The notes below the pieces were generated by a model that was not told the origin of the DNA, did no database searches, and saw only the letters and a program-made list of their open reading frames with translations. Shown one piece after another: positions 8,141 to 16,089 of a stretch of DNA of 21,976 nt; the stretch's first letter is position 1, and every line of letters begins with the position of its first letter. Origin of the DNA: CAZMVU01 sp964569295 (GTDB lineage Bacteria > Hydrogenedentota > Hydrogenedentia > Hydrogenedentales > JAGMZX01); the NCBI GenBank assembly GCA_964569295.1, contig CAZMVU010000068.1, positions 1-21,976 on the forward strand, written 5' to 3'. The position numbers and the translations under genes are program-made.

Positions 8141-9070
8141 CTATGGTGCATAACGTTCCTGGAGCGACCGGTCATCGGGCTGAGGCGCCGCGCGGTTTTC
8201 GGCCGGTGTCACGCGTACCGGCCCCGACAGTTCCGGGGTGCGGGGTGCGGCGCGCTTCACCACGAACACCTCGTCCAAGCGGTAGGGATCGACCGCCGGT
8301 TGGATCTCCGCAGATTTCCAGAGCATGCCGCTGCCGTGCGTCGCCGTGACCCGGCCAATGGGGTAGCCCGCGGGAAACAGGCTCTCGGGCGTGGTGACCA
8401 CCAGGTCGCCCGAGCGCACCTCTTCTTTCAAGTCTATGTAGTCCATGGTGCAGAACAGGTTCAGGTTACTGCCGCCCGCGTGGATGATGCCGTCGTAGGC
8501 ACGCACGCGGTTGTGCTGCACCATGGCGCCGATCCGGCAATCCACATGGTGCATCGTCGCCACGGTAGACGTGAAATAACCCGCCTCGATAACCACGCCC
8601 ACGACGCCGTCCTCGCTGATAACGCCCATAAACTCCTCGATGCCGTGCCGCCCGCCCTGGTCGATCTTCAGGATGCCCCGGTAGTTCTCGACCACCCGGG
8701 CGGGTTGCAGGCTGAGGCGCGGCTCGTTGCGTGCGAATTGCAGCATATCACGCAGGCGTTCGTTTTCCCTGCGCAGCTCGTGCATGTTGGCGAGGTTCGT
8801 TTTCATGCGCGCGATCTGCTCGCGCATACGTACGTGATCGTCACGCAACCGGTCATACGCGAAAACCCCATCCAGCACGTAGTTCGCCGCGCGGCCGGTC
8901 CAGTCCATCGTTTTCACGAACGGATAAGCCGTCACCGACACGGTCTGACGCAGGAAATCGCCGATGAACCCGGCACGGGCCCCCGAAATCAGGGAAAAAA
9001 GTGAAAACCCCACCATAACAGCCAGGACGATCTCCGGCCGGTTCGCGCGCATACGCCGCATCAACGCCAC
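8141..9070 (-). CDS. mreC: rod shape-determining protein MreC
   Basis: A protein of 309 residues with a short cytoplasmic N-terminus, one membrane segment (about 13-33), a coiled coil (about 72-112) and two periplasmic beta-barrel subdomains. The barrels are recognisable by ARVVENYRGILKIDQGGRHGI (124-144), GVISEDGVVGVV and the later SGDLVVTTPESLFPAGYPIG. The C-terminal tail is proline-rich and probably flexible. MreC forms periplasmic filaments that activate PBP2. The GTG at 9070 is preferred because AAGGGAA lies about 10 nt upstream; ATG codons at 9061 and 9052 are alternatives. A 277-bp gap with a palindromic repeat separates it from mreB, so it may have its own promoter. Confidence 0.9.
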   Translation of the reverse strand: MALMRRMRANRPEIVLAVMVGFSLFSLISGARAGFIGDFLRQTVSVTAYPFVKTMDWTGRAANYVLDGVFAYDRLRDDHVRMREQIARMKTNLANMHELRRENERLRDMLQFARNEPRLSLQPARVVENYRGILKIDQGGRHGIEEFMGVISEDGVVGVVIEAGYFTSTVATMHHVDCRIGAMVQHNRVRAYDGIIHAGGSNLNLFCTMDYIDLKEEVRSGDLVVTTPESLFPAGYPIGRVTATHGSGMLWKSAEIQPAVDPYRLDEVFVVKRAAPRTPELSGPVRVTPAENRAAPQPDDRSLQERYAP

Positions 9071-9160
9071 GGCTTACCGTTCCCTTTCGGCGCACGGCCT
9101 GACACGTTAGCACATACTCCCGCGAAAAACCGGGGCGGAACCCGGCACGCCGCCGAATGC

Positions 9161-9279
9161 GGGCGCCTTTGCCCAGCCGGGATAACGGCGGTGGCGCAGG
9201 GATGGCGGTGAACCTGCCGGGAAACTCGGCAGTCCCGCTGGCCGGCGCCCGGGCGCCCGCCTTCGCGGGCATGACGGGG
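9161..9279. repeat. REP-like palindromic elements between mreB and mreC
   Basis: The 277-bp gap 9071-9347 has no convincing gene. It holds two related GC-rich units. The better one has GCCCGC (9255-9260), loop CTTC and GCGGGC (9265-9270), followed by ATGACGGGG; it is preceded by the 10-bp palindrome CGCCCGGGCG at 9246-9255. A diverged unit at 9161-9187 shares GGGCGCC at its start and GGGATAACG at its end. Such hairpin-plus-ATGACGG units are widespread as dispersed repeats and give spurious small reading frames, several of which cover this gap. A further perfect 6-bp inverted repeat, CTTGTTGAACAAG, is at 9307-9319. Confidence 0.5.
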
Positions 9280-9347
9280 TAGCGTAAGCGCGCCGGCATC
9301 CACGTTCTTGTTGAACAAGTCCACGCAATCGCTCCTGCATCAGGCGG

Positions 9348-10373
9348 CTATATTTCATCGGGAAAATTCTTCAGCTCTTCAAGGTATTTGCCGGTGCCCA
9401 TGACCACGGCAGTCAATGGGTCCTCCGCCACGGTGACATGCAGCCCGGTCTCTTTCGCGAGCAGTTGCTCGAGTCCACGCAGCAACGCCCCGCCGCCCGC
9501 CAATACCATGCCGCGATCCACGATATCCGCCGAGAGCTCGGGCGGCGTGCGCTCGAGCGTCACGCGGACCGCGTCGACAATGGCGCTCACAGGCTCGCGC
9601 AGCGACTCGCGGATTTCCTCGGAGGTGATGGTGATGATCTTCGGCAGTCCCATCACCTGGTCGCGGCCCTTCACCTGGATTTCCAGTTCGTCTTTCAGGG
9701 GAAAGGCCGACCCGATCGCGATCTTGATCTCCTCGGCCGTGCGTTCACCCACCATCATGTTGTATGTGCGTTTAAGGTGCTGGATAATCGCCTGGTCCAT
9801 TTCGTCACCCGCGACCCGCACCGACTTGTGGAATACCAGCCCGCCGAGCGAGATGACGCCCACCTCGGTTGTACCGCCGCCGATGTCGACAATCATACAG
9901 CCCTGGGGCTCCTGCACCGGCAGCCCCGCCCCGATAGCCGCCGCCATGGGCTCCTCGATGGTAAATACCTGCTTCGCACCCGCCTGCATCGCGCTCTCGG
10001 TGACAGCGCGCTTCTCGACCGGCGTGATGCCGCTCGGCACGCTGATCGCCACGCGCGGCCACACGAGCCGGCGGCGGTTGTGCACCTTCTGGATGAAGTA
10101 GCGCAGCATGGCCTCCGCGATCTCGAAGTCCGCGATCACGCCATCTTTCATCGGGCGAATGGCCACGATGTTGCCAGGGGTGCGGCCAATCATGCTTTTC
10201 GCTTCGTTGCCGACGGCCCGGGGCTTGTCGGTGTCTTTGTTCATGGCTACCACGGACGGCTCACTCAGCACGATACCTTGACCTTTGACATAGACCAGCG
10301 TGTTCGCTGTACCCAGATCAATGGCCATATCGTGCGAGAAAAGGCCGGGCAGGCGCCGCATAATCCCTATCAC
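9348..10373 (-). CDS. mreB: rod shape-determining protein MreB (bacterial actin)
   Basis: A 341-residue actin-like ATPase that forms membrane-bound filaments and directs the elongasome. The phosphate-1 motif is DLGTANTLVY (19-28), the phosphate-2 motif is IVDIGGGTTEVGVISLGG (161-178), and the adenosine motif LAGGGALLRGLE is at 291-302. EEPMAAAIGAG (140-150) is highly typical. The N-terminus MIGIMRRLPGLFSHDMAID has an amphipathic/basic character compatible with membrane binding. The GTG at 10373 has AAGGAT about 10 nt upstream; ATG at 10361 is a close alternative. It is the first gene of the cell-shape cluster and has its own predicted promoter. Confidence 0.97.
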   Translation of the reverse strand: MIGIMRRLPGLFSHDMAIDLGTANTLVYVKGQGIVLSEPSVVAMNKDTDKPRAVGNEAKSMIGRTPGNIVAIRPMKDGVIADFEIAEAMLRYFIQKVHNRRRLVWPRVAISVPSGITPVEKRAVTESAMQAGAKQVFTIEEPMAAAIGAGLPVQEPQGCMIVDIGGGTTEVGVISLGGLVFHKSVRVAGDEMDQAIIQHLKRTYNMMVGERTAEEIKIAIGSAFPLKDELEIQVKGRDQVMGLPKIITITSEEIRESLREPVSAIVDAVRVTLERTPPELSADIVDRGMVLAGGGALLRGLEQLLAKETGLHVTVAEDPLTAVVMGTGKYLEELKNFPDEI

Positions 10374-10476
10374 CGTTGTTGAATCCTTTCACAGGCCGCC
10401 AAGAACAGCCCGAAGATATCCCCTAAGCCAAACGGGCATAGCGACTTAACAACGCCGGTCAGCCGCTTCGCGCGGT

Positions 10477-10505
10477 ATCATATCAAAACCTCCGCCAAAA
10501 TCCAA
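10477..10505 (-). promoter_or_regulatory. predicted sigma-70 promoter of mreB
   Basis: Read on the minus strand, TTGGAT (10505-10500) and TATGAT (10482-10477) are spaced by exactly 17 bp; the -10 matches 5/6. Initiation near 10470 would give a leader of about 95 nt before the GTG at 10373. The -35 box directly abuts the stem-loop at 10506-10568. Confidence 0.5.
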
Positions 10506-10568
10506 TGCGGGGCAGCCCGGTTCCCCGTAAAATGGGTGCCCCTTTCGCCGCCGGGCACATGCCCCGCA
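10506..10568 (-). terminator. bulged GC stem-loop after the symporter gene
   Basis: TGCGGGGCA (10506-10514) pairs with TGCCCCGCA (10560-10568), and GCCCGG (10515-10520) pairs with CCGGGC (10551-10556). A 3-nt bulge (10557-10559) separates the two helices, giving 15 paired positions around a 30-nt loop. It begins about 50 bp after the symporter stop at 10620. On the minus strand it is followed by TTGGATTTTGG, which is not a clean U-tract, so it may act as a processing or stabilising stem rather than an intrinsic terminator. Confidence 0.5.
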
Positions 10569-10619
10569 GCACGGCGGATGGGCCACCCGCAGGCACAATC
10601 CCCCATGGCGCACCAGAAC

Positions 10620-12038
10620 CTACGGGGCCGGAGACGCCGGATCGGTGACCGCTGCATCCGCGGTGGCGGGCTCGATCTTCGGGTAGAAGAGCATGACCAC
10701 CAGCCCCACGATCCCGCATCCGCCGGCGATGGGGCCCACGAGATAGATACCCAGCGGCTCTTCCACGCTGTTGCCCCAGATGCTCATGGATTGCGTGGCG
10801 ATGAGGATGCTGAAGGCCATCGAGGCTTTCCACGCCACGCCGGACAGCCCGTTGTAGAGCGCTTCGCGCCGTTCCCCTGAACGGGATTCGTCGAAATCGA
10901 TGATCTCGCCCAGCAACGGGGTAATCATGACATACAGAATCCCCTGGCCAAGCCCCGCATAGCCGAAGAGCACGCCGCCGGCGAACACCTTCGTGCTGTG
11001 GGCCCAGTCGGCGGCGCCGATGACGTACATAAAGGGCAGACTCGACGAGAGCAGGAAGAGGGCCAGCACCATCATCCACTTGGCGCGCAGCACACGCGCC
11101 AGCTTCGGCATCAGCGGGAGCGCGGCCAGCGCCACGACCAGGTAGGGTATGAGCAGGGTCGTCACCGTGCCTTCATTCCCGCCGAGACCCGCTTCGGCCC
11201 AATAGGCGAGGATGCGCTGCACGGCGAGAAAGCCGGTGGTGAACATGAAAAACCCCACGAAGTAGCACACGAACGGCCGGTTGCGGAAAGCCTGCTTGAG
11301 GGCGGTGAACCACGGCGTCTCGAGGCGGTGTTCGAGAACGGGGGAGAAACGCTCACGCACAAGCCACACGGGCAATTGAAACAGCACCAGCGAGATGACG
11401 GCGTAGAGCATGGCCACGCGGCGGTAGCCGGTTGGCGACGTGGGGGCGCCCTCGGGCGCGGTGTCGAACAGGGTGACCAGCGTGCCGCTGAGCGCATTGG
11501 CGATGGCCAGCCCGACGATGAAACCGATGCCGATCCAGATCCCGAGCTGCACACGGGCCTGCTGCGAGCGCGCCACCTCGGGGCCGAGCGCCAGAATGGG
11601 CACGGTGGTGATCGTGAACATGAGGAAGTGGGCGCACAGCATGACGGTGCCGAACGCGAGATTCCAATACGAGGCGCCGGCCACTGGCGGATACCATGCG
11701 CCGACAAAGGTAAACATCATGAGGATGGAGCCCCAGAAGATGTACGGGCGGCGGCGGCCGCTGATGCGGGGGAACCGCCAGCGGCCCGGCTCGCGCGGAG
11801 TGCGATCGGACAGCCCGCCGACCCATGGGTCGGTGACGGCGTCCCATACGGTGGCGATCACGAAGATAACCCCTACCAGCCCGATGGGCACGTACACAAT
11901 GCGGCCCGTGCCCGCCGTGGGCGAATAGAAGTACGTGCCCCACTGGTTAAAGGTTTCGCTGTTGAGTTGAATGCCGATGTACGCCAGGGCAAAAGCCATG
12001 CCCTCGACCCATGTAAACTCGCGCTTGGCCGGAGACAT
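10620..12038 (-). CDS. GPH/MelB-type sugar:cation symporter (MFS_2)
   Basis: A 472-residue polytopic permease with about twelve membrane segments, of the glycoside-pentoside-hexuronide:cation symporter family. The diagnostic helix II stretch VWDAVTDPWVGGLSDRT (64-80) keeps the aspartates D66 and D70 that match the cation-binding Asp55 and Asp59 of MelB. It is followed by the basic loop ISGRRRPY (92-99). The N-terminus FALAYIGIQLNSETFNQWG (16-34) is also like bacterial members of this family. Substrates in the family are oligosaccharides, glycosides or hexuronates taken up with Na+ or H+; the substrate here cannot be read from sequence. The ATG at 12038 shares one base with the glgC stop (TGATG), so translation is probably coupled to glgC. 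Confidence 0.85.
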   Translation of the reverse strand: MSPAKREFTWVEGMAFALAYIGIQLNSETFNQWGTYFYSPTAGTGRIVYVPIGLVGVIFVIATVWDAVTDPWVGGLSDRTPREPGRWRFPRISGRRRPYIFWGSILMMFTFVGAWYPPVAGASYWNLAFGTVMLCAHFLMFTITTVPILALGPEVARSQQARVQLGIWIGIGFIVGLAIANALSGTLVTLFDTAPEGAPTSPTGYRRVAMLYAVISLVLFQLPVWLVRERFSPVLEHRLETPWFTALKQAFRNRPFVCYFVGFFMFTTGFLAVQRILAYWAEAGLGGNEGTVTTLLIPYLVVALAALPLMPKLARVLRAKWMMVLALFLLSSSLPFMYVIGAADWAHSTKVFAGGVLFGYAGLGQGILYVMITPLLGEIIDFDESRSGERREALYNGLSGVAWKASMAFSILIATQSMSIWGNSVEEPLGIYLVGPIAGGCGIVGLVVMLFYPKIEPATADAAVTDPASPAP

Positions 12039-13354
12039 CAGGCTTTTCCGATGACCATGCCGTCGGGGATGACGCCATATTTGTAGACCACCACGATGCC
12101 GTCGCGGATAGCGTATTGATCGCCTTCGTAGTCCTTGAGATCTTCGGACCCGCGGATGACCACATTCTTGCCGATGCGCGCGTTGTGGTCGATGATGGCA
12201 TCTTCAATAACCGTGTTCTCGCCCACCCCCATGGGGATTTGGCTGCCCTGCGCTTCCGCGTCCTCGTAGCGTTCGGCGCCCTGGATAACCGTGCGGTGCA
12301 GCTTCACGCCATCGCGCACCATGGTGCGGATACCGACGATGCTCTGGGTGATCTCCGCCCGGCCGATCATCGTGCCCGCGCACAGAATGGTGCGGCTCAC
12401 CGTGGCTTCATCCAGTTGGACGCCCGGCAAGTCGCGCGCATGCGTGTAGATGATGCCGTCTTCTTCGTGGAACTCGAAGGGCGGATCGGGTTTGGTCATC
12501 TCCATGTGCACATCGAAATAGGCACGCACGGTCCCGATATCTTCCCAAAAACCACGGAACAGGTGGGCATAGACCTGGTGGGAATGGAGCGACCCAGGGA
12601 GGAGCTCCTTGCCGAAATCGATCCACTCGGGGTGCGCCTGAATGATCTCCTCGAGCACCTCGGCCTTGAACGCGTAGACACCCATCGAGCCGAGGAAATG
12701 CTTGTGGCCGGCCTTGTAGCCGAAGTCCTCGAATACCTTGTCCGGCGTCACCAGCGTGTCGAGGACCGCCTTCTGCTTCGGCTTCTCGACGAACTCATAG
12801 ATGCGGCCGCTCTTACGCAGCTTCATGATGCCGAAGCTCTTGGCCGCTTCCCGATTGACCGGCAGCGCCGATACCGTGATGTCGGCATCCTGTTTGAGGT
12901 GTGTGGCGATCAGATTGCGGTAATCCATGCGGTAGAGCTGATCGCCCGACAGCACAATGTAGTGCTTGGCACGCAGGTTTTGCACATGGACCAATTGCTT
13001 GCGCACGGCGTCGGCGGTGCCCTGGAACCAATCGCCCGTTTCGTTGGTCTGCTCGGCGGCCAGCACATCCACGAACCCGTCGGTGAACTGATCAAAACGG
13101 TAGGTGTTGTGCAGGTGCCGGTTGAGCGAGTGGTGGTTGAACTGGGTGAGCACCACAATACGCTTGATGCCCGAGTTGATGCAGTTGCTCAACGGAATAT
13201 CTATGAGCCGGTAGCGCCCGCACAGGGGCACCGCGGGCTTGGCGCGTACGCGGGTGAGGGGATAGAGGCGGGTTCCCCGGCCGCCGCCCAATACGATGGC
13301 GGCAACGTCGTTCATGGTGTCCAGCCCGATGGTGGGGTGTATGCGTGTGGTCAT
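12038..13354 (-). CDS. glgC: glucose-1-phosphate adenylyltransferase (ADP-glucose pyrophosphorylase)
   Basis: A 438-residue enzyme that makes ADP-glucose from ATP and glucose-1-phosphate, the committed step of glycogen synthesis. The N-terminal nucleotidyltransferase domain has GGGRGTRLYPLT (23-34), KPAVPL (39-44), WFQGTADAVR (109-118), SGDQLYRMDY (136-145, with the catalytic Asp at 138 and Gln replacing the common His) and EFVEKP (187-192). The left-handed beta-helix follows from about residue 315. The ATG at 13354 has AAGG six bases upstream; ATG at 13315 (MNDVAAIVLGGG) is an alternative with a weaker site. It is the first gene of a two-gene unit with the symporter. No other glg gene is in the window. 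Confidence 0.95.
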   Translation of the reverse strand: MTTRIHPTIGLDTMNDVAAIVLGGGRGTRLYPLTRVRAKPAVPLCGRYRLIDIPLSNCINSGIKRIVVLTQFNHHSLNRHLHNTYRFDQFTDGFVDVLAAEQTNETGDWFQGTADAVRKQLVHVQNLRAKHYIVLSGDQLYRMDYRNLIATHLKQDADITVSALPVNREAAKSFGIMKLRKSGRIYEFVEKPKQKAVLDTLVTPDKVFEDFGYKAGHKHFLGSMGVYAFKAEVLEEIIQAHPEWIDFGKELLPGSLHSHQVYAHLFRGFWEDIGTVRAYFDVHMEMTKPDPPFEFHEEDGIIYTHARDLPGVQLDEATVSRTILCAGTMIGRAEITQSIVGIRTMVRDGVKLHRTVIQGAERYEDAEAQGSQIPMGVGENTVIEDAIIDHNARIGKNVVIRGSEDLKDYEGDQYAIRDGIVVVYKYGVIPDGMVIGKA

Positions 13355-13380
13355 AAGGGGCCTTTTCTCCCGTGCGGGTG

Positions 13381-13390
13381 CGTGCGCACG
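13381..13390. promoter_or_regulatory. 10-bp palindrome in the glgC leader
   Basis: CGTGCGCACG is a perfect 10-bp palindrome about 27 bp upstream of the glgC ATG, within the predicted 94-nt leader. It could be an operator or an RNA element, but short GC palindromes also arise by chance here. Confidence 0.2.
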
Positions 13391-13454
13391 TCCCCACGCT
13401 ATTCAGGGAAACGCACGGCGCTTGCGGCTTGGTTACGCGACTCCCGGCGCACGT

Positions 13455-13484
13455 ATTCTACCGGCCGGGCGCAGACGCAGCCAA
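13455..13484 (-). promoter_or_regulatory. predicted sigma-70 promoter of glgC
   Basis: On the minus strand TTGGCT (13484-13479) and TAGAAT (13460-13455) are spaced by 18 bp and match the consensus at 4/6 and 5/6 positions. Initiation near 13448 leaves a leader of about 94 nt. Confidence 0.45.
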
Positions 13485-13516
13485 ACGCACACCGCACCAT
13501 CTTTTGTCATGAAACA

Positions 13517-13551
13517 CGGGCCGGACGGATCGGCCCGATCCGCCCGGCCCG
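13517..13551 (-). terminator. 17-pair stem-loop after the tandem DUF1080 gene
   Basis: The 35-bp stretch is an almost perfect palindrome centred on 13534. The only mismatch on the plus strand is A13525 against C13543; in minus-strand RNA this becomes a U-G wobble, so the stem is continuous in the transcript of the gene that ends at 13597. It lies 46 bp after that stop. Only a broken U-run (GTGTTTCAT) follows. Confidence 0.6.
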
Positions 13552-13596
13552 GCTGCGTTATACGTTGTTTGCCCCCGGCATAAACGCGCCAACCCG

Positions 13597-14850
13597 CTAC
13601 TCAGGCGCCTTGACGTACAGGTCTTTCCAGAGGATGCCATCGACACCGCCGGAATGGAGCTGCAGTGCGAAGCTGCCCTCGGTGAGGTTCGGGCCCGGGT
13701 CCTCAAAATGCACCGCGCGCACGCCATTGACCCAGGTATCGGTCACCGCGTCCACGGTACGGATCTCGATTTCGTTCCACGCATCGGGCCGGTAAGCCAC
13801 CGCCGCCACCGTGTCGGGATCCGGATCGACCAGCCAACCGCGCTTGTAGCTCTCGTAAATCCAGCCGGTCTTGCTCGGGTAGCCCGGCTCGACCTCGCCC
13901 TGCACGCCGGCAATCAGCGGGTAGCCGTCGTCTTCGCGCAATTTTATTGTGCTGTGGTAGAACAGCCCGTAATTACCTTCACCAAGCACCTTGAACCCGC
14001 CGCGCACGCGGAAGTCTTCCCACGTCTCCTCGGTCGCGAGGTAGCCCTCGGACTTGTCCGGGCCGCTGCTGCCGAGGATGGCGCCATCGCGGATGCTCCA
14101 CTTTTCCGTGCCCCATTTCTTCCAGCCGTCCAGGCTTTCGCCATCGAACAAGGACTCCCACTCGCCGATACGGCCGTGGTCCTTGATGCGCAGGTTGCGG
14201 TACTGCACGCTCACGGAATCGCTCTGGTGGGGTTCGAGGTGGTACACCTGCAAAGCGAGGTAGCCGTCGATATACGCCTCGTCCTCGATACGGCACAGTT
14301 TCTTGCCGCCCATCCATGTTTCGATGACGGCGCCTTTCGCCACGACCCGCATCGTGTTCCAACCGCGCTGGGCCAGCTCCTTCTCTTCGATCAGCGCTTG
14401 CACATCCTCGGCCGCCGGTTCCGCCAGCGGGCCGCGGCCGTTTTCGTCGATGAGTTTCGCAGAACCCGTGCGCTGGCGTGTCTCAACGTTCGCCTGGTAG
14501 CCGTACATGAGGTGCGTGTGGTCCACAGGGCTTACGTCATCCGGCAAAGGGATCGCCGGCAGCCAGTGGGAACGGAACTGCACACCCCCGTTGGTTGGCG
14601 CCGGTGTGCGGAAATCGAACTCGAGCTCGAAGTCGGCAAATGTGGCCGCCTCGTACAGCAACCACGAGTTGACGTCTTCCCCGGCCTTCCCCGTGATCAC
14701 GCCGTCCGCAACGGACCACTCGGCGCCCTCGTCCCCGACGACACGCCAGCCCTCGAGGTTTGCCGGCACATCGATAGCTTCCCATTCAGCCGCGCCCGCC
14801 AACGTGGCGCACATCACACAACAGAAGAACACAGTCAGGACAATTCGCAT
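13597..14850 (-). CDS. secreted protein with two DUF1080 (3-keto-disaccharide hydrolase-like) domains
   Basis: This 417-residue exported protein has a signal peptide at about residues 1-20, with likely cleavage after AGA and mature start AEWEAID. Two concanavalin-like DUF1080 domains follow. The first spans about 22-223 (WSVADGVITGK at 45-55, FELEFDFRTP at 74-83, NGGVQFRSHW at 87-96, WNTMRVVAKG at 164-173). The second spans about 231-415, opening with SLFDGESLDGWKKW (233-246) and including WSIRDGAILG, NYGLFYHS (293-300) and WNEIEIRTV (358-366). Members are common in Planctomycetota-like bacteria and are linked to 3-keto-glycoside hydrolysis or carbohydrate binding. The ATG at 14850 has an excellent AAGGAGGG; an ATG 20 codons upstream would bury the signal peptide. 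It appears to be a single-gene unit. Confidence 0.85.
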   Translation of the reverse strand: MRIVLTVFFCCVMCATLAGAAEWEAIDVPANLEGWRVVGDEGAEWSVADGVITGKAGEDVNSWLLYEAATFADFELEFDFRTPAPTNGGVQFRSHWLPAIPLPDDVSPVDHTHLMYGYQANVETRQRTGSAKLIDENGRGPLAEPAAEDVQALIEEKELAQRGWNTMRVVAKGAVIETWMGGKKLCRIEDEAYIDGYLALQVYHLEPHQSDSVSVQYRNLRIKDHGRIGEWESLFDGESLDGWKKWGTEKWSIRDGAILGSSGPDKSEGYLATEETWEDFRVRGGFKVLGEGNYGLFYHSTIKLREDDGYPLIAGVQGEVEPGYPSKTGWIYESYKRGWLVDPDPDTVAAVAYRPDAWNEIEIRTVDAVTDTWVNGVRAVHFEDPGPNLTEGSFALQLHSGGVDGILWKDLYVKAPE

Positions 14851-14936
14851 CGGTATTCCCTCCTTGAAAATGAATAAAGGCAAGGGCTTTCTCTGCGCTT
14901 TGGCGCTCACCCGTTGCCAATGCCAGTCAGGCTCTT

Positions 14937-14965
14937 ACTATAACAGACGCACGCCGGGGGCAAAA
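14937..14965 (-). promoter_or_regulatory. predicted promoter of the tandem DUF1080 gene
   Basis: On the minus strand TTTTGC (14965-14960) and TATAGT (14942-14937) are separated by 17 bp; the -10 matches 5/6 and the -35 is weak. Initiation near 14930 gives a leader of about 80 nt. Confidence 0.4.
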
Positions 14966-15016
14966 GCACACCCGCCGCCTTTCCAGAATCGGATGCCGGC
15001 ACCGCCATCCCACCGC

Positions 15017-15041
15017 GTGCCGCAACGAACCCTTGCGGCAC
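15017..15041 (-). terminator. perfect 9-bp stem-loop after the metallophosphoesterase gene
   Basis: GTGCCGCAA (15017-15025) and TTGCGGCAC (15033-15041) form a perfect stem with a 7-nt loop. It starts about 26 bp after the stop at 15067. No U-tract follows on the minus strand. Confidence 0.5.
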
Positions 15042-15066
15042 ATGGCGTACCCGCGCGGGCAGGCGG

Positions 15067-16089
15067 TCATTCGATAGGCGCTGGCCGCTCCGGTTGACGC
15101 GGTTGGATACCACGCGCCGCCACATCGACATACCGCACGTAGCCATCGACCGCGGCGGGGGTGGCCACCATGCGCGTGCTGTCCCAGGGTGATTGCGCAT
15201 GGGGCGGTGGCTCCCCGTCATGATAATGGCCGAAAAGCAGGGCGTCGAGCGGATTATCGGCAAACAGCGTAAGCTGGCTGCGCATACCCATCATCTGCAC
15301 GTAGCGGTGCGTGAGCCCCACGCACCAACGCACAGCCTTCAAGTCCCGCCGGTAGCGTTGCAATGCGCCATCCTGCGGGCCCATCTCGTCAGCCATGAAA
15401 TAGTCCTTCGTATCAAACGCGAGGTAGCCGTCCGCACCGAACCGGAAGTGATAGGTTACCGGCCCGAAAAAACGCTCGTAGTGCAACGCATTGCGGTCGT
15501 GGTTGCCGGGCAGCACGAACGTGGGCAGGGTGCATGTGTCGAGCAGTTCGAGAAACATACGGAACTGTGCGGGCGTTCCCTGATCCGTCACATCGCCGGT
15601 GATGACCGCAAAAGCGGCGGCGGACGCGTTAATCGCCGCGGCGAGATCGCGCATAATAGCCGCTGCGGTCCGGGGATGGCGGCTCGACCCGATGTGTGTG
15701 TCGGTGAGGTGCGCGATGGCGTACGTCTCCGGCATGGCGTCGAAGACATAAACCGCGCGGCCGTTCTGGTCGCGGCCGGCATCATGCACGGCCTGCAGCG
15801 CGTAGACGCCCGGCGCCATGCGTGCCGGCACGGGCACGGTGGCGCGCCATGGCGCGCCGGGGCGTTGAGTCCAATCCGGTTCGAGTGGGGTGGTCCGACC
15901 CTGTGCATCCACGAGCGACAGGGCGGCCTGCTCTTGCGCCGTCACTTCGAACGCGCCGCCGTTCGTACACAAGGCGGGCAGCCCATTGTGCGGCCGCACG
16001 ATGAGCCCGAGCGTGCCGTCATCATGGCGTGCCACGGCGGTTGCCGCGAGTGCAAGGAGCACAAACAACGCAACCATCACCCGTTTCAT
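15067..16089 (-). CDS. secreted calcineurin-like metallophosphoesterase
   Basis: A 340-residue protein with a signal peptide (about 1-20, MKRVMVALFVLLALAATAVA), an N-terminal beta domain (about 25-120) and a calcineurin-like phosphoesterase domain (about 122-325). The dinuclear metal site is complete: DTH at 130-132, GDVTDQG at 165-171, GNHD at 195-198, a His in LTHRY (H261) and GHYH at 287-290. The substrate is not evident; relatives act on phosphodiesters or nucleotides outside the cytoplasm. The ATG at 16089 overlaps the upstream stop as ATGA and has GGAGG at a good distance, which argues against the open extension upstream. It is translationally coupled to the propeller gene. Confidence 0.88.
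   Translation of the reverse strand: MKRVMVALFVLLALAATAVARHDDGTLGLIVRPHNGLPALCTNGGAFEVTAQEQAALSLVDAQGRTTPLEPDWTQRPGAPWRATVPVPARMAPGVYALQAVHDAGRDQNGRAVYVFDAMPETYAIAHLTDTHIGSSRHPRTAAAIMRDLAAAINASAAAFAVITGDVTDQGTPAQFRMFLELLDTCTLPTFVLPGNHDRNALHYERFFGPVTYHFRFGADGYLAFDTKDYFMADEMGPQDGALQRYRRDLKAVRWCVGLTHRYVQMMGMRSQLTLFADNPLDALLFGHYHDGEPPPHAQSPWDSTRMVATPAAVDGYVRYVDVAARGIQPRQPERPAPIE

Noticed and set aside
9061..9358. Three short minus-strand frames in the mreB-mreC gap
   Set aside because: Their peptides (PAKAGARAP-like and SCPRRRAPG-like) are the typical translations of the REP-like repeat and not a gene.
12116..13795. 559-codon plus-strand reading frame
   Set aside because: It is antisense to glgC, whose motifs are unmistakable, and runs on into the next intergenic region. 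Its composition (many His, Arg, Ala, Val) is that of a mirror frame in GC-rich DNA.
15254..15261. A second GCCGATAA on the minus strand
   Set aside because: It is inside the metallophosphoesterase coding region with no gene start following and no matching -35 box, so it is most likely chance.
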